Shown here: positions 7,295 to 16,926 of the stretch, in pieces
Position numbering within the stretch: the stretch's first letter is position 1
Layout: each line of letters starts with the position of its first letter
Origin: CAZWSX01 sp964636985
Lineage (GTDB): Bacteria; Planctomycetota; Planctomycetia; Pirellulales; Pirellulaceae
Reading direction: 5' to 3'
NCBI GenBank assembly: GCA_964636985.1
Contig: CAZWSX010000008.1
Location: forward strand, 124,001 to 188,000
DNA: 64,000 nt
Notes under the pieces: generated by a model
What the model saw: the letters and a program-made list of their open reading frames with translations, nothing else
What the model was told of the DNA's origin: nothing
The model's database searches: none
Translations under genes and position numbers: made by a program

Positions 7295-9403
7295 ATGGAT
7301 CTCAGAAAAGTTCGCAATTTCGGTATCTCCGCGCACATCGACTCGGGCAAAACAACCCTTAGCGAGCGCATCCTGTATTACACGGGCCGCATCCACAAGA
7401 TCGAAGAAGTCAAAGGCGGCGGCGACGGCGCCACGATGGACTCGATGGACTTGGAAAAGGAACGCGGCATCACGATTCAAAGTGCTGCGACGGCCGTGAA
7501 GTGGAAGCTCAACGGCGACGAGCACTTTATGAACTTGATCGACACGCCCGGCCACGTCGACTTCACGATCGAAGTCGAACGCAGCTTGCGTGTGCTCGAC
7601 GGTGCGGTGCTCGTGCTGTGCGCGGTGGGTGGCGTTCAACCCCAGTCGATCACGGTCGACCGGCAGATGAAGCGCTACAAGGTGGCTCGTCTGGCGTTCG
7701 TCAACAAGATGGACCGGATCGGCGCCGATGCCTACAAGTGCGTGCGTGAACTTCGTGAGAAGCTGGGTATTGATTGCGCGCTCATTCAAATGCCAATCGG
7801 TGCCGGCGAAACGTACGAAGGCCACATCGACCTGATCACCATGAAGGCTTACCGGTTTACCGGAGACAAAGGCGAAACGGTCGAAGAGTACGACGTTCCC
7901 GCCGAGCACCTCGACAAGGCCAAGAAGCTGCGTCACGAGATGCTCGAAGCGCTCGCCATGTACAGCGACGAATTGATGTCGCTCCTCATGGAAGAGCAGG
8001 AAGTTCCTGCGGACTTGATCCACAAGGTGCTGAAGCAAGCGGCGCAAACGCAAGGCTTTACACCGGTGCTGGTTGGGACGGCGTTCAAGAACAAAGGCGT
8101 ACAAACGCTGCTCGACGCGATCGTCCGTTACCTGCCTAGCCCGCTGGAACGCGAGTACTACGCCAAGAGTTGGAAGAACCCCGATGAAAAGTTCCCGCTG
8201 TATGCCGACGACAACAAGCCGTTTGTCGGCATGGCGTTCAAGATTGTCGACGAGGCCTTCGGCCAGGTGACTTACACCCGGATTTACCAAGGCAAGATCG
8301 AAAAGGGTGGCATGTATGTTAACCAACGTACGGGCAAGACCGACCGTTTCAGCAGCATCTACAAGATGCACGCTGAAAAGAAAGAGCCGATCGATGGCGC
8401 CGGTGCCGGCGACATTGTCGGTATCGTCGGGATCGACTGTGCTTCGGGCGACACGTACGCTGCGGAAGCCAAGTTCTGCACGCTCGAATCGATGTTCGTG
8501 CCGGATGCGGTGATCAAGATGTCGATCACGCCGCTGGTGCGTGCCGATTCGGACAAGTTGAGCAAGGCCTTGCAGCGGTTCCGCCGGGAAGATCCGACCT
8601 TCCGCGTCTTCAACGACGAGGAATCGGGCGAAATCCTGATCGCAGGCATGGGTGAATTGCACCTCGAAATCTACTGCGAGCGAATTCGCCGCGAGTACAA
8701 GGTCGACGTGCAAGTCGGTGCCCCGAAGGTGAGCTACCGCGAGTCGCCGACCCGCAAGTACGAGTACAACTACAAGCACAAGAAGCAAACCGGTGGTTCG
8801 GGCCAATTCGCCCACATTGTGGGTTCGTTGGGACCGATTGTCGACGAAGCAGAATTAGCCGAAGACTTTATCTTCGAGGAGAATATCGTCGGTGGCCGCA
8901 TTCCGAAGGAATACATTCCTTCGGTCGAAAAGGGCTTCCGCAATGTGATCTTGAAGGGACCTTTGGCGCAGTACCCGGTGGTCGGATTGAAGGTGACGCT
9001 CGACGACGGTTCGTACCACGACGTCGACTCGAGCGACCGCGCCTTTCAAACGGCGGCCGAAGGCTGCTTCCGCGAACACTTTGCCGATACAAAGCCGGCG
9101 ATCCTCGAGCCGATCATGAAGATCGAAATCGAGTGCCCCGAGCGATTCCAAGGCGCCGTCACCGGCGACCTGACGAGCCGCCGCGGTATGATCACCGGCA
9201 GCGACATCGAAGGGAACACCGCGAAGTTGCAAGCCGAAGTGCCGCTGGCCGAAACGTTCGGTTACTCGACCGACATCCGCAGCATGACGCAGGGCCAAGG
9301 GACCTTCACCATGGAACTGGGCCGCTATGCCAAGGTGCCGGCGAGCATCCAAGAAGAAATCATTGCCGAAAAGAAGAAGCAGCTCGCCGCGGCAGGCAAG
9401 TAA
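7295..9403 (+). CDS. fusA: translation elongation factor G, spdEFG1/mitochondrial EFG1 type
   Basis: A complete 702-residue GTPase that moves tRNA and mRNA on the ribosome. Motifs in order are the P-loop AHIDSGKTT (about 13-21), the switch II strand DTPGHVDFTIE (about 86-96) and the G4 motif NKMD (about 141-144). Domains II-V follow, including the domain IV segment KKQTGGSGQFAH. Two details depart from ordinary FusA: Ser instead of Ala in the P-loop, and MDSMDLEKERGITIQSAAT after the switch I region. Both match the EFG1 of mitochondria and its bacterial relatives in spirochaetes and planctomycetes. In those lineages a separate EFG2 does ribosome recycling. The start ATG has GAAGGTGG just upstream. 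The gene is monocistronic and ends at a strong terminator. Confidence 0.95.
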   Translation: MDLRKVRNFGISAHIDSGKTTLSERILYYTGRIHKIEEVKGGGDGATMDSMDLEKERGITIQSAATAVKWKLNGDEHFMNLIDTPGHVDFTIEVERSLRVLDGAVLVLCAVGGVQPQSITVDRQMKRYKVARLAFVNKMDRIGADAYKCVRELREKLGIDCALIQMPIGAGETYEGHIDLITMKAYRFTGDKGETVEEYDVPAEHLDKAKKLRHEMLEALAMYSDELMSLLMEEQEVPADLIHKVLKQAAQTQGFTPVLVGTAFKNKGVQTLLDAIVRYLPSPLEREYYAKSWKNPDEKFPLYADDNKPFVGMAFKIVDEAFGQVTYTRIYQGKIEKGGMYVNQRTGKTDRFSSIYKMHAEKKEPIDGAGAGDIVGIVGIDCASGDTYAAEAKFCTLESMFVPDAVIKMSITPLVRADSDKLSKALQRFRREDPTFRVFNDEESGEILIAGMGELHLEIYCERIRREYKVDVQVGAPKVSYRESPTRKYEYNYKHKKQTGGSGQFAHIVGSLGPIVDEAELAEDFIFEENIVGGRIPKEYIPSVEKGFRNVILKGPLAQYPVVGLKVTLDDGSYHDVDSSDRAFQTAAEGCFREHFADTKPAILEPIMKIEIECPERFQGAVTGDLTSRRGMITGSDIEGNTAKLQAEVPLAETFGYSTDIRSMTQGQGTFTMELGRYAKVPASIQEEIIAEKKKQLAAAGK

Positions 9404-9448
9404 GCCTGTCAGCGAGATGTTGTTTCTGGACGGTTAGCTAATAGCGAG

Positions 9449-9482
9449 ACCGCCAGTAGGGAAATCCTGCTGGCGGTTTTTC
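9449..9482 (+). terminator. rho-independent terminator of fusA
   Basis: An eight-base-pair GC-rich stem (9449-9456 with 9470-9477) closes a loop of about 13 bases and is followed directly by TTTTT at 9477-9481. It lies about 45 bases after the fusA stop. Confidence 0.85.
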
Positions 9483-9640
9483 GTTTCTTGCATTGGCGCA
9501 TCTATGCCAAGCAATTGAACGTTCAAAGCAAACTCTGAGCTTCAATGCCGCATTATGTAGGTCGCCACTCTTGTATTCGTGCCGGCTGCCCCGCCTAATA
9601 ATGCGTTGCGATTGATACATCGTCTTCGGAGCGATTCTCA

Positions 9641-12600
9641 ATGGGGCCTGGCAGCGATTTCGGAACGGGATGTCCCGATGAGCCAACGTTGCGAGCATTC
9701 GCGCGGGGGAGCTTGCCTGCTGAAACGGCTCAGCAGATCTCTCACCATCTCTCGGGGTGCCAACGTTGCACAGGCGTGATCTCGAAGACCGAGATGCAAT
9801 ACGGGAACGAAACGGTTACGCAAGATTCTGCCAGCGATGAATTCGAGGTGAAAGGAAACCCCAGCGAGGTCCCACCAGGAACGCTCGTCGCCGGCCGCTA
9901 CCTTCTTCGTAACGAGATCGCGCGGGGCGGCATGGGCGTGGTTTATCGGGCGGAAGACACGTTGTTTGGGCGAGTGGTCGCCGTCAAATTCCTGGCAGCG
10001 AAATGCCGTCGCGAAGCGGCCGCGCTCGCCCGATTTCGCGAGGAAGCGCGTGTCACCGCGCGGCTTCAGCATCCGGGAATTCCGCCCGTCCACGACTCTG
10101 GAACGCTTCCCCAATGGGGACCGTTTCTGGCGATGAAAGTGATCGAAGGTCTGACGCTCTCCGAACTGCTGGCTGCTCGCAAGAAGCTCGACGAAGATTT
10201 GCCGCGGTGGGTCCAGGTCTTTGAACAGATCGCGTTGACGGTGGGTTACGCGCACTCGAACGGAGTCATCCATCGCGACTTGAAGCCTTCGAACGTGATG
10301 GTGGGCGAATTCGGCGAAGTGCAGGTCATGGACTGGGGCCTGGCCAAAACTTTGCGAGCCCCGATCAAGGCCAAGTCAGCGCCAAGTGAGACCGACGACA
10401 GCCAGAGGCCACCTGAACCAGCGACGTTGACAAGCGACGTCACAACCTACAGCAGCAGCGAAAACCGTGTGCAAAAAGAGGATCTCACGGTCACGCAAGA
10501 TGGAACAATTTTGGGAACCCCGCTGTACATGCCGCCTGAGCAAGCGCGCGGCGAGGTACACGCCGTCGATCCGCGGTCGGACGTCTTTTCGCTGGGCGCC
10601 ATCCTCTACCAGATCCTGACCGGTGAAGCGCCGTTCGCTGCCGGAAGTTCGCGGGAGGTGCGACTCAAGGCTGCCAAGGGAGATCTAGGGCGAGTCGATC
10701 AGTCGCTGGCCGATTGCCAGGCCGATCCGATGTTGGCCGACGTGGTGCGAAAGTGCCTGGCGGTTGCGCCATCCGATCGCCCGGCCGATGGGGCCGAAGT
10801 GGCTCGCCTGGTCGGAGACTATCGGGCGGCGGCCGAAACACGCATTCGAGAGGCGGAACTCAAACGCTCGGCGGCAGAGGCCACCGTCGTCGAACAAGCG
10901 AAGCGGCGCAAGACGGTGGTTATCGCGGCGACCTTGTTGTCGAGTCTCTTATTGCTTTCGACCGTCGGCGCAGTCATCGCTTCGATTCTCATTAACCGCT
11001 CACGTATGGATGCTCGGTCTGCCGAAGCCGTGGCCGACTCGCGAACGCAACTGGCGCTCAAGGGATACGGCCAATTGGTTTTCGACGTGCAGGAAGCACT
11101 TGAGGACCGGCCCGATACTCAGACGCTTCGCAAGTCGCTGCTGGAATCGGCCCGCGGGCCATTGCAGACGATCGTGTCCGACTCCGAAGACCATGCCAAG
11201 CCCGATCTGGCGATACTTTGGGCACATCTCCATCTGGGCGGTATTCAGCTGAACCTTGGCCATACAGGCGATGCAGAGCAGGAAATCAAACAAGGTTACG
11301 ACATTGCGAAGCGGTTGATTCAATCGACGCCCCGCGACGTGGACGCTCGAAAGGCCCTTGCTGCCAGTGCGCAACGGTTGGCGGACGTCACGGTCGAATT
11401 GGGAAGAGCGCGAACGGCGCTCGATTTTTACCGCGAAGCGCACGAGGTGAATACGACGCTCGCGAGCGACCATCCAAGCGACGTTGCCATCGAGCGAGAT
11501 TTGGGCACGGTTTGCTCGCGGCTCGGTCGTACGCTAAGTCAGCTCGGAGAATCGAAGGAGGCGTTGAGTTTTTGCCTTCAATCTCACGAAATCCACCAGC
11601 GCTTGGCGAAGGGACTTGGCGATTGTGTCTTGAATCAACAGCGGCTGGGCGATAGCTACATGATCCTCGGCGATGTCAATCTCCAAATGGGTAACACTCA
11701 AGAGGCATTCGATCAAACCAAGCAGGCTCTCGCGATTCGTCAAGCGTTGTCCGACGCCGATCCATCGGGGATGCGATTTCGCCGCGACTTGGGGACCTCG
11801 CTGATGAAGTTGGGCGACATTGCTCTTCGCTTGGGTCGGACGGGCGAAGCCGAGGAGTATCAGAAGCAAGGCTTGGATTGCCGGCTCGCCATGGCCAAGG
11901 CCGCCCCCGACAATGCGCAAGTCGCGCGGGAGCTCAGCGCCAGCTACGATCGCTTGGGGCTGCTGAGCCAAACTCAGGGCAAGACGCAGGAGGCCCGCGA
12001 GCACTATCAACAGTCGCTGGAGATTCGCCAACGCCTGTCGGACGCCGACCCGCAGGCGGCGGTCACGCGCCGCGACCTGGCGTTCGCGCTCTTTCGACTA
12101 GGCGATATCGAAATGCTGCTGGGAAAGAGCGAAGAGTCTCTCAAGTGGCACGCCACGGCGTGGGCGATTCGCAAGGCGCTGCTCGACGCGAGTCCCGATG
12201 ACGCGCGAAGCAAGGCCGACCTTGGCTCGAGTGAAGACCGCATCGGCAACGCTCACTTGCAAGCGGGACGCCTGACCCCCGCCATGCAGAACTTCGAGAA
12301 CTTCCGTGATATCTGCCTGGAACTGACGAAAAAAGATCCCGGCGTCGTTTCCCACCAGCGCGATTTGGGATTCAGCTATCTCAAACTCGGTGATGTCGCC
12401 TGGCAACAGCAGAACTTTGGACAATCGCTCGACTTCTACAAGCGCGCGCTCGACATTCGGCGAAATCTTTTGGATGCCGATCCCCAAAACGCGACGTTGC
12501 AAGGAGACGTGGGCGCGAGCTACGACCGCATGAGTGCGATCTTGCAAAGGCTGCGTCGGTTCGATGAGGCAGTCGACCTATGCCGTGATGCGATCACGAT

Positions 12601-13000
12601 GCGGCAAAAGCTGGTCGCGGCCGACCCAAAAAATGCAGGCGAGCGCCGCGAACTGGCGACCAGCTGGAACCGCCTGGCGGAACTGCTTGACGCGCGGGGC
12701 GACCTCAAGGAAGCCGCCGAGGCGATCGAAATCGGGATGAAGATCCGATTGGAATTGGTTGAAGCCGACCCAGAAAACTACGCGGTGCAACGCGATCTTG
12801 TGATTTCCTGGCGCGACTTGGGAAACATTCGCAAGAAGCAAAACGAGTTTCCCAAGGCGATCGATTGCTACGAGAAGGCGATGGCGATCTTGGCCGAACG
12901 CACGTTCCCTGCTGGTCAAGCGATCGATCGCACGCCGATCGAACGGGCGCTGGCGGAATCGCGGCAGGCCCTCGAAAAGAACGACACAAGCCCGCCGTAA
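9641..13000 (+). CDS. receptor-like Ser/Thr kinase with zinc-binding N-terminus and TPR repeats
   Basis: 1119 residues. The N-terminus has HLSGCQRC (His36-x3-Cys40-x2-Cys43), the pattern of zinc-binding anti-sigma factors. The PknB-type kinase domain has the Gly loop GGMGVVY (about 97-102), Lys116 in VAVKF, the catalytic loop HRDLKPSN near 211-218 and DWG near 231 in place of DFG. A roughly 70-residue insertion precedes GTPLYMPPEQ. One membrane span lies at about 424-450. The remaining 650 residues are repeated helical pairs typical of TPRs, many containing LGDI/LGDV and DADP. The start ATG has GGAG nine bases upstream. It faces the second kinase, with only 19 bases between stop codons. Kinase and TPR calls are firm; the signal and substrates are unknown. 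Confidence 0.9.
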   Translation: MGPGSDFGTGCPDEPTLRAFARGSLPAETAQQISHHLSGCQRCTGVISKTEMQYGNETVTQDSASDEFEVKGNPSEVPPGTLVAGRYLLRNEIARGGMGVVYRAEDTLFGRVVAVKFLAAKCRREAAALARFREEARVTARLQHPGIPPVHDSGTLPQWGPFLAMKVIEGLTLSELLAARKKLDEDLPRWVQVFEQIALTVGYAHSNGVIHRDLKPSNVMVGEFGEVQVMDWGLAKTLRAPIKAKSAPSETDDSQRPPEPATLTSDVTTYSSSENRVQKEDLTVTQDGTILGTPLYMPPEQARGEVHAVDPRSDVFSLGAILYQILTGEAPFAAGSSREVRLKAAKGDLGRVDQSLADCQADPMLADVVRKCLAVAPSDRPADGAEVARLVGDYRAAAETRIREAELKRSAAEATVVEQAKRRKTVVIAATLLSSLLLLSTVGAVIASILINRSRMDARSAEAVADSRTQLALKGYGQLVFDVQEALEDRPDTQTLRKSLLESARGPLQTIVSDSEDHAKPDLAILWAHLHLGGIQLNLGHTGDAEQEIKQGYDIAKRLIQSTPRDVDARKALAASAQRLADVTVELGRARTALDFYREAHEVNTTLASDHPSDVAIERDLGTVCSRLGRTLSQLGESKEALSFCLQSHEIHQRLAKGLGDCVLNQQRLGDSYMILGDVNLQMGNTQEAFDQTKQALAIRQALSDADPSGMRFRRDLGTSLMKLGDIALRLGRTGEAEEYQKQGLDCRLAMAKAAPDNAQVARELSASYDRLGLLSQTQGKTQEAREHYQQSLEIRQRLSDADPQAAVTRRDLAFALFRLGDIEMLLGKSEESLKWHATAWAIRKALLDASPDDARSKADLGSSEDRIGNAHLQAGRLTPAMQNFENFRDICLELTKKDPGVVSHQRDLGFSYLKLGDVAWQQQNFGQSLDFYKRALDIRRNLLDADPQNATLQGDVGASYDRMSAILQRLRRFDEAVDLCRDAITMRQKLVAADPKNAGERRELATSWNRLAELLDARGDLKEAAEAIEIGMKIRLELVEADPENYAVQRDLVISWRDLGNIRKKQNEFPKAIDCYEKAMAILAERTFPAGQAIDRTPIERALAESRQALEKNDTSPP

Positions 13001-13019
13001 CGCTATTTAACGTTAGCGC

Positions 13020-15716
13020 CTATTCTTCCACATTCCAGACGGCCAGGGCAGGCGTACCGTCGTTGTCCAGTCGAACGGCGAGCCATTTTCCATCGGGTGA
13101 AATGTCCAATTGTCGGGGCCGAAACTCCCCTGTAGCCATTTGCTTTTTGATAGTTCCTGTTTGCACGTCCCAAAAATGCAAACGATGCGGTATTTTGATC
13201 GACTCGATGAGCGTCTCGTTGTTGCCTGCGACGAGCGTTTTGCCGTCGGGAGTGAACGTCAGGCCTCTAGCTACCAGGGAGGAGTCGACCTCGTCGAAGA
13301 AAGTGCGGAGCACGTCGAACGAACCCATCTTGCGAACTTGAATATTGGTGCGGCTACAAGGTCCTTCAGCAAGGAATTGGCTGTCGGGCGAGAACGCGAA
13401 CATTTCTAACCGTCGGCCCAGGCTGATCACCTGCGGTTTGCGGTCCGTTTGCCACTCCCAATAAACACCGCAATTCGAACTGAACGCAACCAGCCACTTG
13501 TTGTCGGGCGAAAATCGCAAGAACTCCGGGGAGAAGTGCCGAAGCCCTTTGGGAAAATCGTCGAGATCGACGGGAAGCGTTTTCGTTTTTGTTCCCGTGG
13601 CCGTGTTCCACAACGAAACGCCAGACATCGATGCGATCGCGACGGTTTGGCCATCATTGGTGACGTCGACATCGGTACGTTCGTCGTCGGGCCGGATGTG
13701 CGTTCCGAAAAGCCTGCCTTGCTCGAGACTCAATAGTTGAACCCATCCCGTGCGGTTGGGAATGGATCGCTGAGGGATGGGGGTCTCTCCACGGATCGCT
13801 AGGAACTTTCGGTTGTAGCTCAGGCGTGTGACCGTGATCGTGTCCGTATACTCCTTAGCGGCGAGTCCTCCCACGTGGTTGCCTGACTTGGCGTCGAAGA
13901 TATCCGCGCCCCACAGGACGCGATCGTTATCGAGAAAGAGTGGTCCTAGCTCCATAGTCTGATGCATCTCAGAATTCGAGATGGCCCATAGCGGGGGCGA
14001 CTCTTTGGAGATTTGCTCCGGAAGTGAAACAGATCCAGCTTCGGCCACCGGAGCGGCGTTTGGCGCCATCCCATGAGGCGTTGGCTCTATGCCGTGACTG
14101 CGGTCGCGTGCTTCTTTGTTGTCGAACAACCGACCCAGATGGGGAATGCGTCTGAGAACGTCGGGTTCCGCTTCCGTGCTTCGGTTCCATGCCAAATCGG
14201 CTAGTTGCGACGCCGTGGCGTCGGTAATGAATTGTTTGTCGATGGAATAGGCCCCGCGGATTTGCCCATCGACAACTCGGATCGAAAGGTCGCCAAACGG
14301 GGCTTTTTCGCCCTCTTCCCATTTGCCGTTGAATCTCCGGCTGATCCGCGACCAGGCGAGCGTGATTTTGCCAGGCGTTCCAGCGGTTGTGCCGGTAAAC
14401 GTTCCCGACCACTTGCCATCTTCGGTCTTTGCAATGTGAATGTTGCCCCACTCTTGGTCGACCCAGTCGCCATCAATTTCCGGCGGATTGGACTGAGCCA
14501 GCGCCAGGCCCAGGATTCCGAATAGCACAAATCCCAACATGATGAATGCCGCTTTCCCAAGCGTCGAAAAGATCCGCGGCGGGCTGGTCGTCTTGAGGCT
14601 GCATGGCAACTCTTTCAACGTCGGCTGTTGCATATGCGCGAGACAGTCGCCAAGCAGATTGGCCACGTCCGCCGCGCTGGCGTAGCGATCGTCGGGCGCC
14701 TTGGCCATCAATCGCGAGACCACCAGGCACAGCCATGCGGGAATCTCCGGATTGATCTCACGGATCGACTGCGGTTCCTTTTCGGCGATCGATTTCAAGA
14801 TCGCGAAACTGTTCTCGCCGCGAAACGGCGGGTGCCCGGTGCACATCGCGTACATCACGCAACCGAGGCCGAACAAGTCGGATCTCGCGTCGACGTTGGC
14901 CCCGCGCGCTTGCTCGGGCGACATGTACTGCGGTGTCCCGGCAATGATGCCCGTCTGCGTGATACTGGCGTCGTCGACAGCGCGGGCCAGGCCAAAATCG
15001 GTGAGCATTGCGCGCTCCACGTTGCCGTCGAGCAGAATGTTGGAAGGCTTCACGTCCCGGTGAACCAACCCCTGGGCGTGGGCCGCCGCCAGACCGCGAG
15101 CTGCTTGCATCGCGATTCTGGTGATCTCTTTTGTTTCGAGCGGGCCACCATTCTGAATGCGTCTTTGCAGGGTCGTTCCGCGCGAGTATTGGGTTACCAG
15201 GTAGGGCATCCCCCGCCACTCGTTCACGCCGTAAATCGGGAGCACGTAATCATCGACCACGGCGGCGGCAGCTTGGCCTTCCCGCGCGAAGCGCTTTCGG
15301 GCCGCGCCCCACGCCGACAACTGCGGCGCCAGCATCTTGATCGCCACAAATCGATTCAGCGACGTGTCGAGCGCTTTGAAGACCACGCCCATTCCTCCGC
15401 GGCCGATCACGCCGGAGACTTCGTACTGGTCGATGCGCCCCAGCATCTGCGGGTGATCGGTTGGGCCCAGCAGCGAGAGCAAATCGCTGTACGATGATTC
15501 GCCGTCCTCGGCGGCATGCGCGTCGTCTTGCGCAGCCAGCGACTCCCTTGCTTTGCGCCACCAATCGGCTTGCGACATGGCCGATTCCATTGCTGTTCGG
15601 CAACGATCGCATTGCGAAAGGTGCTCTTCAGCGGTGGCCGTGGCGTTGTCGTCCAGTTCACACTCGATGAGCTGATGGATAATCTTGTCCGTAAGACACT
15701 CGTGCACAGAATTCAT
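13020..15716 (-). CDS. receptor-like Ser/Thr kinase with zinc-binding N-terminus and WD40 repeats
   Basis: 898 residues. The N-terminus carries EEHLSQCDRC (His32-x3-Cys36-x2-Cys39), an anti-sigma-like zinc motif. The kinase core has GRGGMGVVF (about 105-113), Lys127 in VAIKML, HRDVKPSN near 217 and TDFGLAR near 240, all catalytic residues present. A membrane span lies at about 384-406. Past it, a domain of about 200 residues precedes a C-terminal series of WD40-like blades (about 655-898) with repeated SPD-K-L motifs such as FSPDNKWLVAF and ISPDGKWLAV. AAGGGA precedes the ATG. It begins 24 bases after the end of the ECF sigma gene, so the two form an operon. Known planctomycete ECF groups pair with such kinases; the signal is unknown. 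Confidence 0.9.
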   Translation of the reverse strand: MNSVHECLTDKIIHQLIECELDDNATATAEEHLSQCDRCRTAMESAMSQADWWRKARESLAAQDDAHAAEDGESSYSDLLSLLGPTDHPQMLGRIDQYEVSGVIGRGGMGVVFKALDTSLNRFVAIKMLAPQLSAWGAARKRFAREGQAAAAVVDDYVLPIYGVNEWRGMPYLVTQYSRGTTLQRRIQNGGPLETKEITRIAMQAARGLAAAHAQGLVHRDVKPSNILLDGNVERAMLTDFGLARAVDDASITQTGIIAGTPQYMSPEQARGANVDARSDLFGLGCVMYAMCTGHPPFRGENSFAILKSIAEKEPQSIREINPEIPAWLCLVVSRLMAKAPDDRYASAADVANLLGDCLAHMQQPTLKELPCSLKTTSPPRIFSTLGKAAFIMLGFVLFGILGLALAQSNPPEIDGDWVDQEWGNIHIAKTEDGKWSGTFTGTTAGTPGKITLAWSRISRRFNGKWEEGEKAPFGDLSIRVVDGQIRGAYSIDKQFITDATASQLADLAWNRSTEAEPDVLRRIPHLGRLFDNKEARDRSHGIEPTPHGMAPNAAPVAEAGSVSLPEQISKESPPLWAISNSEMHQTMELGPLFLDNDRVLWGADIFDAKSGNHVGGLAAKEYTDTITVTRLSYNRKFLAIRGETPIPQRSIPNRTGWVQLLSLEQGRLFGTHIRPDDERTDVDVTNDGQTVAIASMSGVSLWNTATGTKTKTLPVDLDDFPKGLRHFSPEFLRFSPDNKWLVAFSSNCGVYWEWQTDRKPQVISLGRRLEMFAFSPDSQFLAEGPCSRTNIQVRKMGSFDVLRTFFDEVDSSLVARGLTFTPDGKTLVAGNNETLIESIKIPHRLHFWDVQTGTIKKQMATGEFRPRQLDISPDGKWLAVRLDNDGTPALAVWNVEE

Positions 15717-15740
15717 GTTGTTCCCTTTGTAATGCTGCGC

Positions 15741-16346
15741 CTATCTCGCTTCCTCGTTCCATCCTGCGACGATTTCCCGAACGCGCTGGCTTAGCCGCTT
15801 CATGACTCGGCACCGGGCCACGTAGACGGCTCCGTGCGAACGATTGACCGACGCCGCCACTTCCTCGACGGACTTGCCTGCCACTTCGGTATCCCAAAAC
15901 ATGGTCCAGGTTGCGGGCTCGAATTCATCTCGAATCTGCTGAGCCGCGAGCCGCAAGGCCTCCCGTTCGCTCTCGCGTGTGAACTCGGCCGAGGCTTCCG
16001 CATCGGGAATTTGTGCAAAGAGATCCAAGATGCTCGTGCCACCGGTGCCCTGGTGACGCTGCCGCGACCGGACCGCGTTGACGATGGAATTCCGCGCAAC
16101 CGTAAACAGCCACGCTCGAAACGGCGGGCGATCCAGGCCGGGCTCCCACGACTTGATGGCCGAAGAAACGGCAACAAACACAACTTGGGCCAGGTCTTCG
16201 GCATCGGCCAATTGCAAGCCTTGGTTGTGAGCCATTCGCATTACGACGGGTCGGTAGATCGCCAAGAACTCGGACCAGGCCGATTGATCGGCCGGATCTT
16301 TGACCCGGGCGATGAGAAGGGCGTTCGTCTCGGGCAATTGTTCCAT
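15741..16346 (-). CDS. ECF-family RNA polymerase sigma factor
   Basis: About 201 residues. Region 2 includes YRPVVMRMAHNQGL and the polymerase-binding helix DAEDLAQVVFVAV, followed by FRAWLFTVARN. Region 4 is a helix-turn-helix with GKSVEEVAASVNRSHGAVYVARCRVMKRL. No extra C-terminal domain is visible. I chose ATG 16346 because AGGAG lies seven to eight bases upstream; the frame stays open 48 bases further. The next gene, 24 bases on, is a transmembrane Ser/Thr kinase with an anti-sigma-like zinc motif, which is the likely regulator. A promoter for this operon should lie in 16347-16590. Confidence 0.9.
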   Translation of the reverse strand: MEQLPETNALLIARVKDPADQSAWSEFLAIYRPVVMRMAHNQGLQLADAEDLAQVVFVAVSSAIKSWEPGLDRPPFRAWLFTVARNSIVNAVRSRQRHQGTGGTSILDLFAQIPDAEASAEFTRESEREALRLAAQQIRDEFEPATWTMFWDTEVAGKSVEEVAASVNRSHGAVYVARCRVMKRLSQRVREIVAGWNEEAR

Positions 16347-16596
16347 CGTCAACTCCTGAGAGTGAACACAATTGACCCTGCCCATTTCTTTCACGTTCGA
16401 TCTTAAAAACGCGAAAAACTTGGCGAACAGGTGGTCCTGTTAGTCTAGGAGAAGGAGCCTGTCCGTGCAGAAACAGGGACAGTTGGCAGAGATCCGCTCG
16501 CGAAGGCGGGCAAGAGAAGGGCCGATTCGAAACTACCGGCCAAGCATCACCCGACGCCACCCAAGGCGGCGCCGGATGAGCGATAGGCACAGAAAA

Positions 16597-16926
16597 CTAT
16601 CGGGTGAACGCGGTGCCGTGGATCGTGATGACCACTTCGACGCATTCGCCGCAAGGGAACTTGTAGGTCAAAACCTTGCGGCCGAAGATGCCGTGGCGCC
16701 AGCCAGCCAGGCAAGGAACTTGGTCCTTGCAGCAAGCCGGAAGGCATGCCGAGACGTTGTACTTGCAGCAGTTGCAAGGATCTTCCGCGCACCACGACAC
16801 GCTTACGGGCGGCGGCGGGCATTCACAGGCAGGCTGGCAGCAATCGCCCGCGTTCAGCGTGCTCGCTTGGCTCAGGCCGCCGACCAGCGCCATCGTCAGC
16901 GCCACAATACTGAGGTACTTACCCAT
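16597..16926 (-). CDS. small cysteine-rich exported protein
   Basis: 109 residues with a clear signal peptide (MGKYLSIVALTMALVGG, cleavage near ASTLNA, about residue 22-25). The mature part contains 14 cysteines, including CC pairs and C-x3-C spacings, plus a short Pro run, ending in a beta-rich tail with ECVEVVITIHG. The ATG at 16926 has GGAG eight bases upstream; a TTG six bases earlier is less likely. Flanking genes are unrelated. It could be disulfide-rich, metal-binding or structural, as in planctomycete cell-wall or cysteine-rich envelope proteins. No family is recognised. Confidence 0.7.
   Translation of the reverse strand: MGKYLSIVALTMALVGGLSQASTLNAGDCCQPACECPPPPVSVSWCAEDPCNCCKYNVSACLPACCKDQVPCLAGWRHGIFGRKVLTYKFPCGECVEVVITIHGTAFTR

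Noticed and set aside
7250..8815. A 521-residue open frame on the strand opposite fusA
   Set aside because: fusA is certain, and GC-rich codon bias keeps the opposite strand open. The peptide has no recognisable domain and lots of His/Arg/Val typical of an antisense shadow.
13001..13019. A possible two-way terminator between the convergent kinases
   Set aside because: Only five-base arms can be found in the 19-base gap, with no clear T-run.
16458..16481. A CTGTCC / GGACAG inverted pair upstream of the sigma gene
   Set aside because: Only six bases pair and the spacing is loose; it resembles the REP-like palindromes only weakly, so it was not called a third copy.
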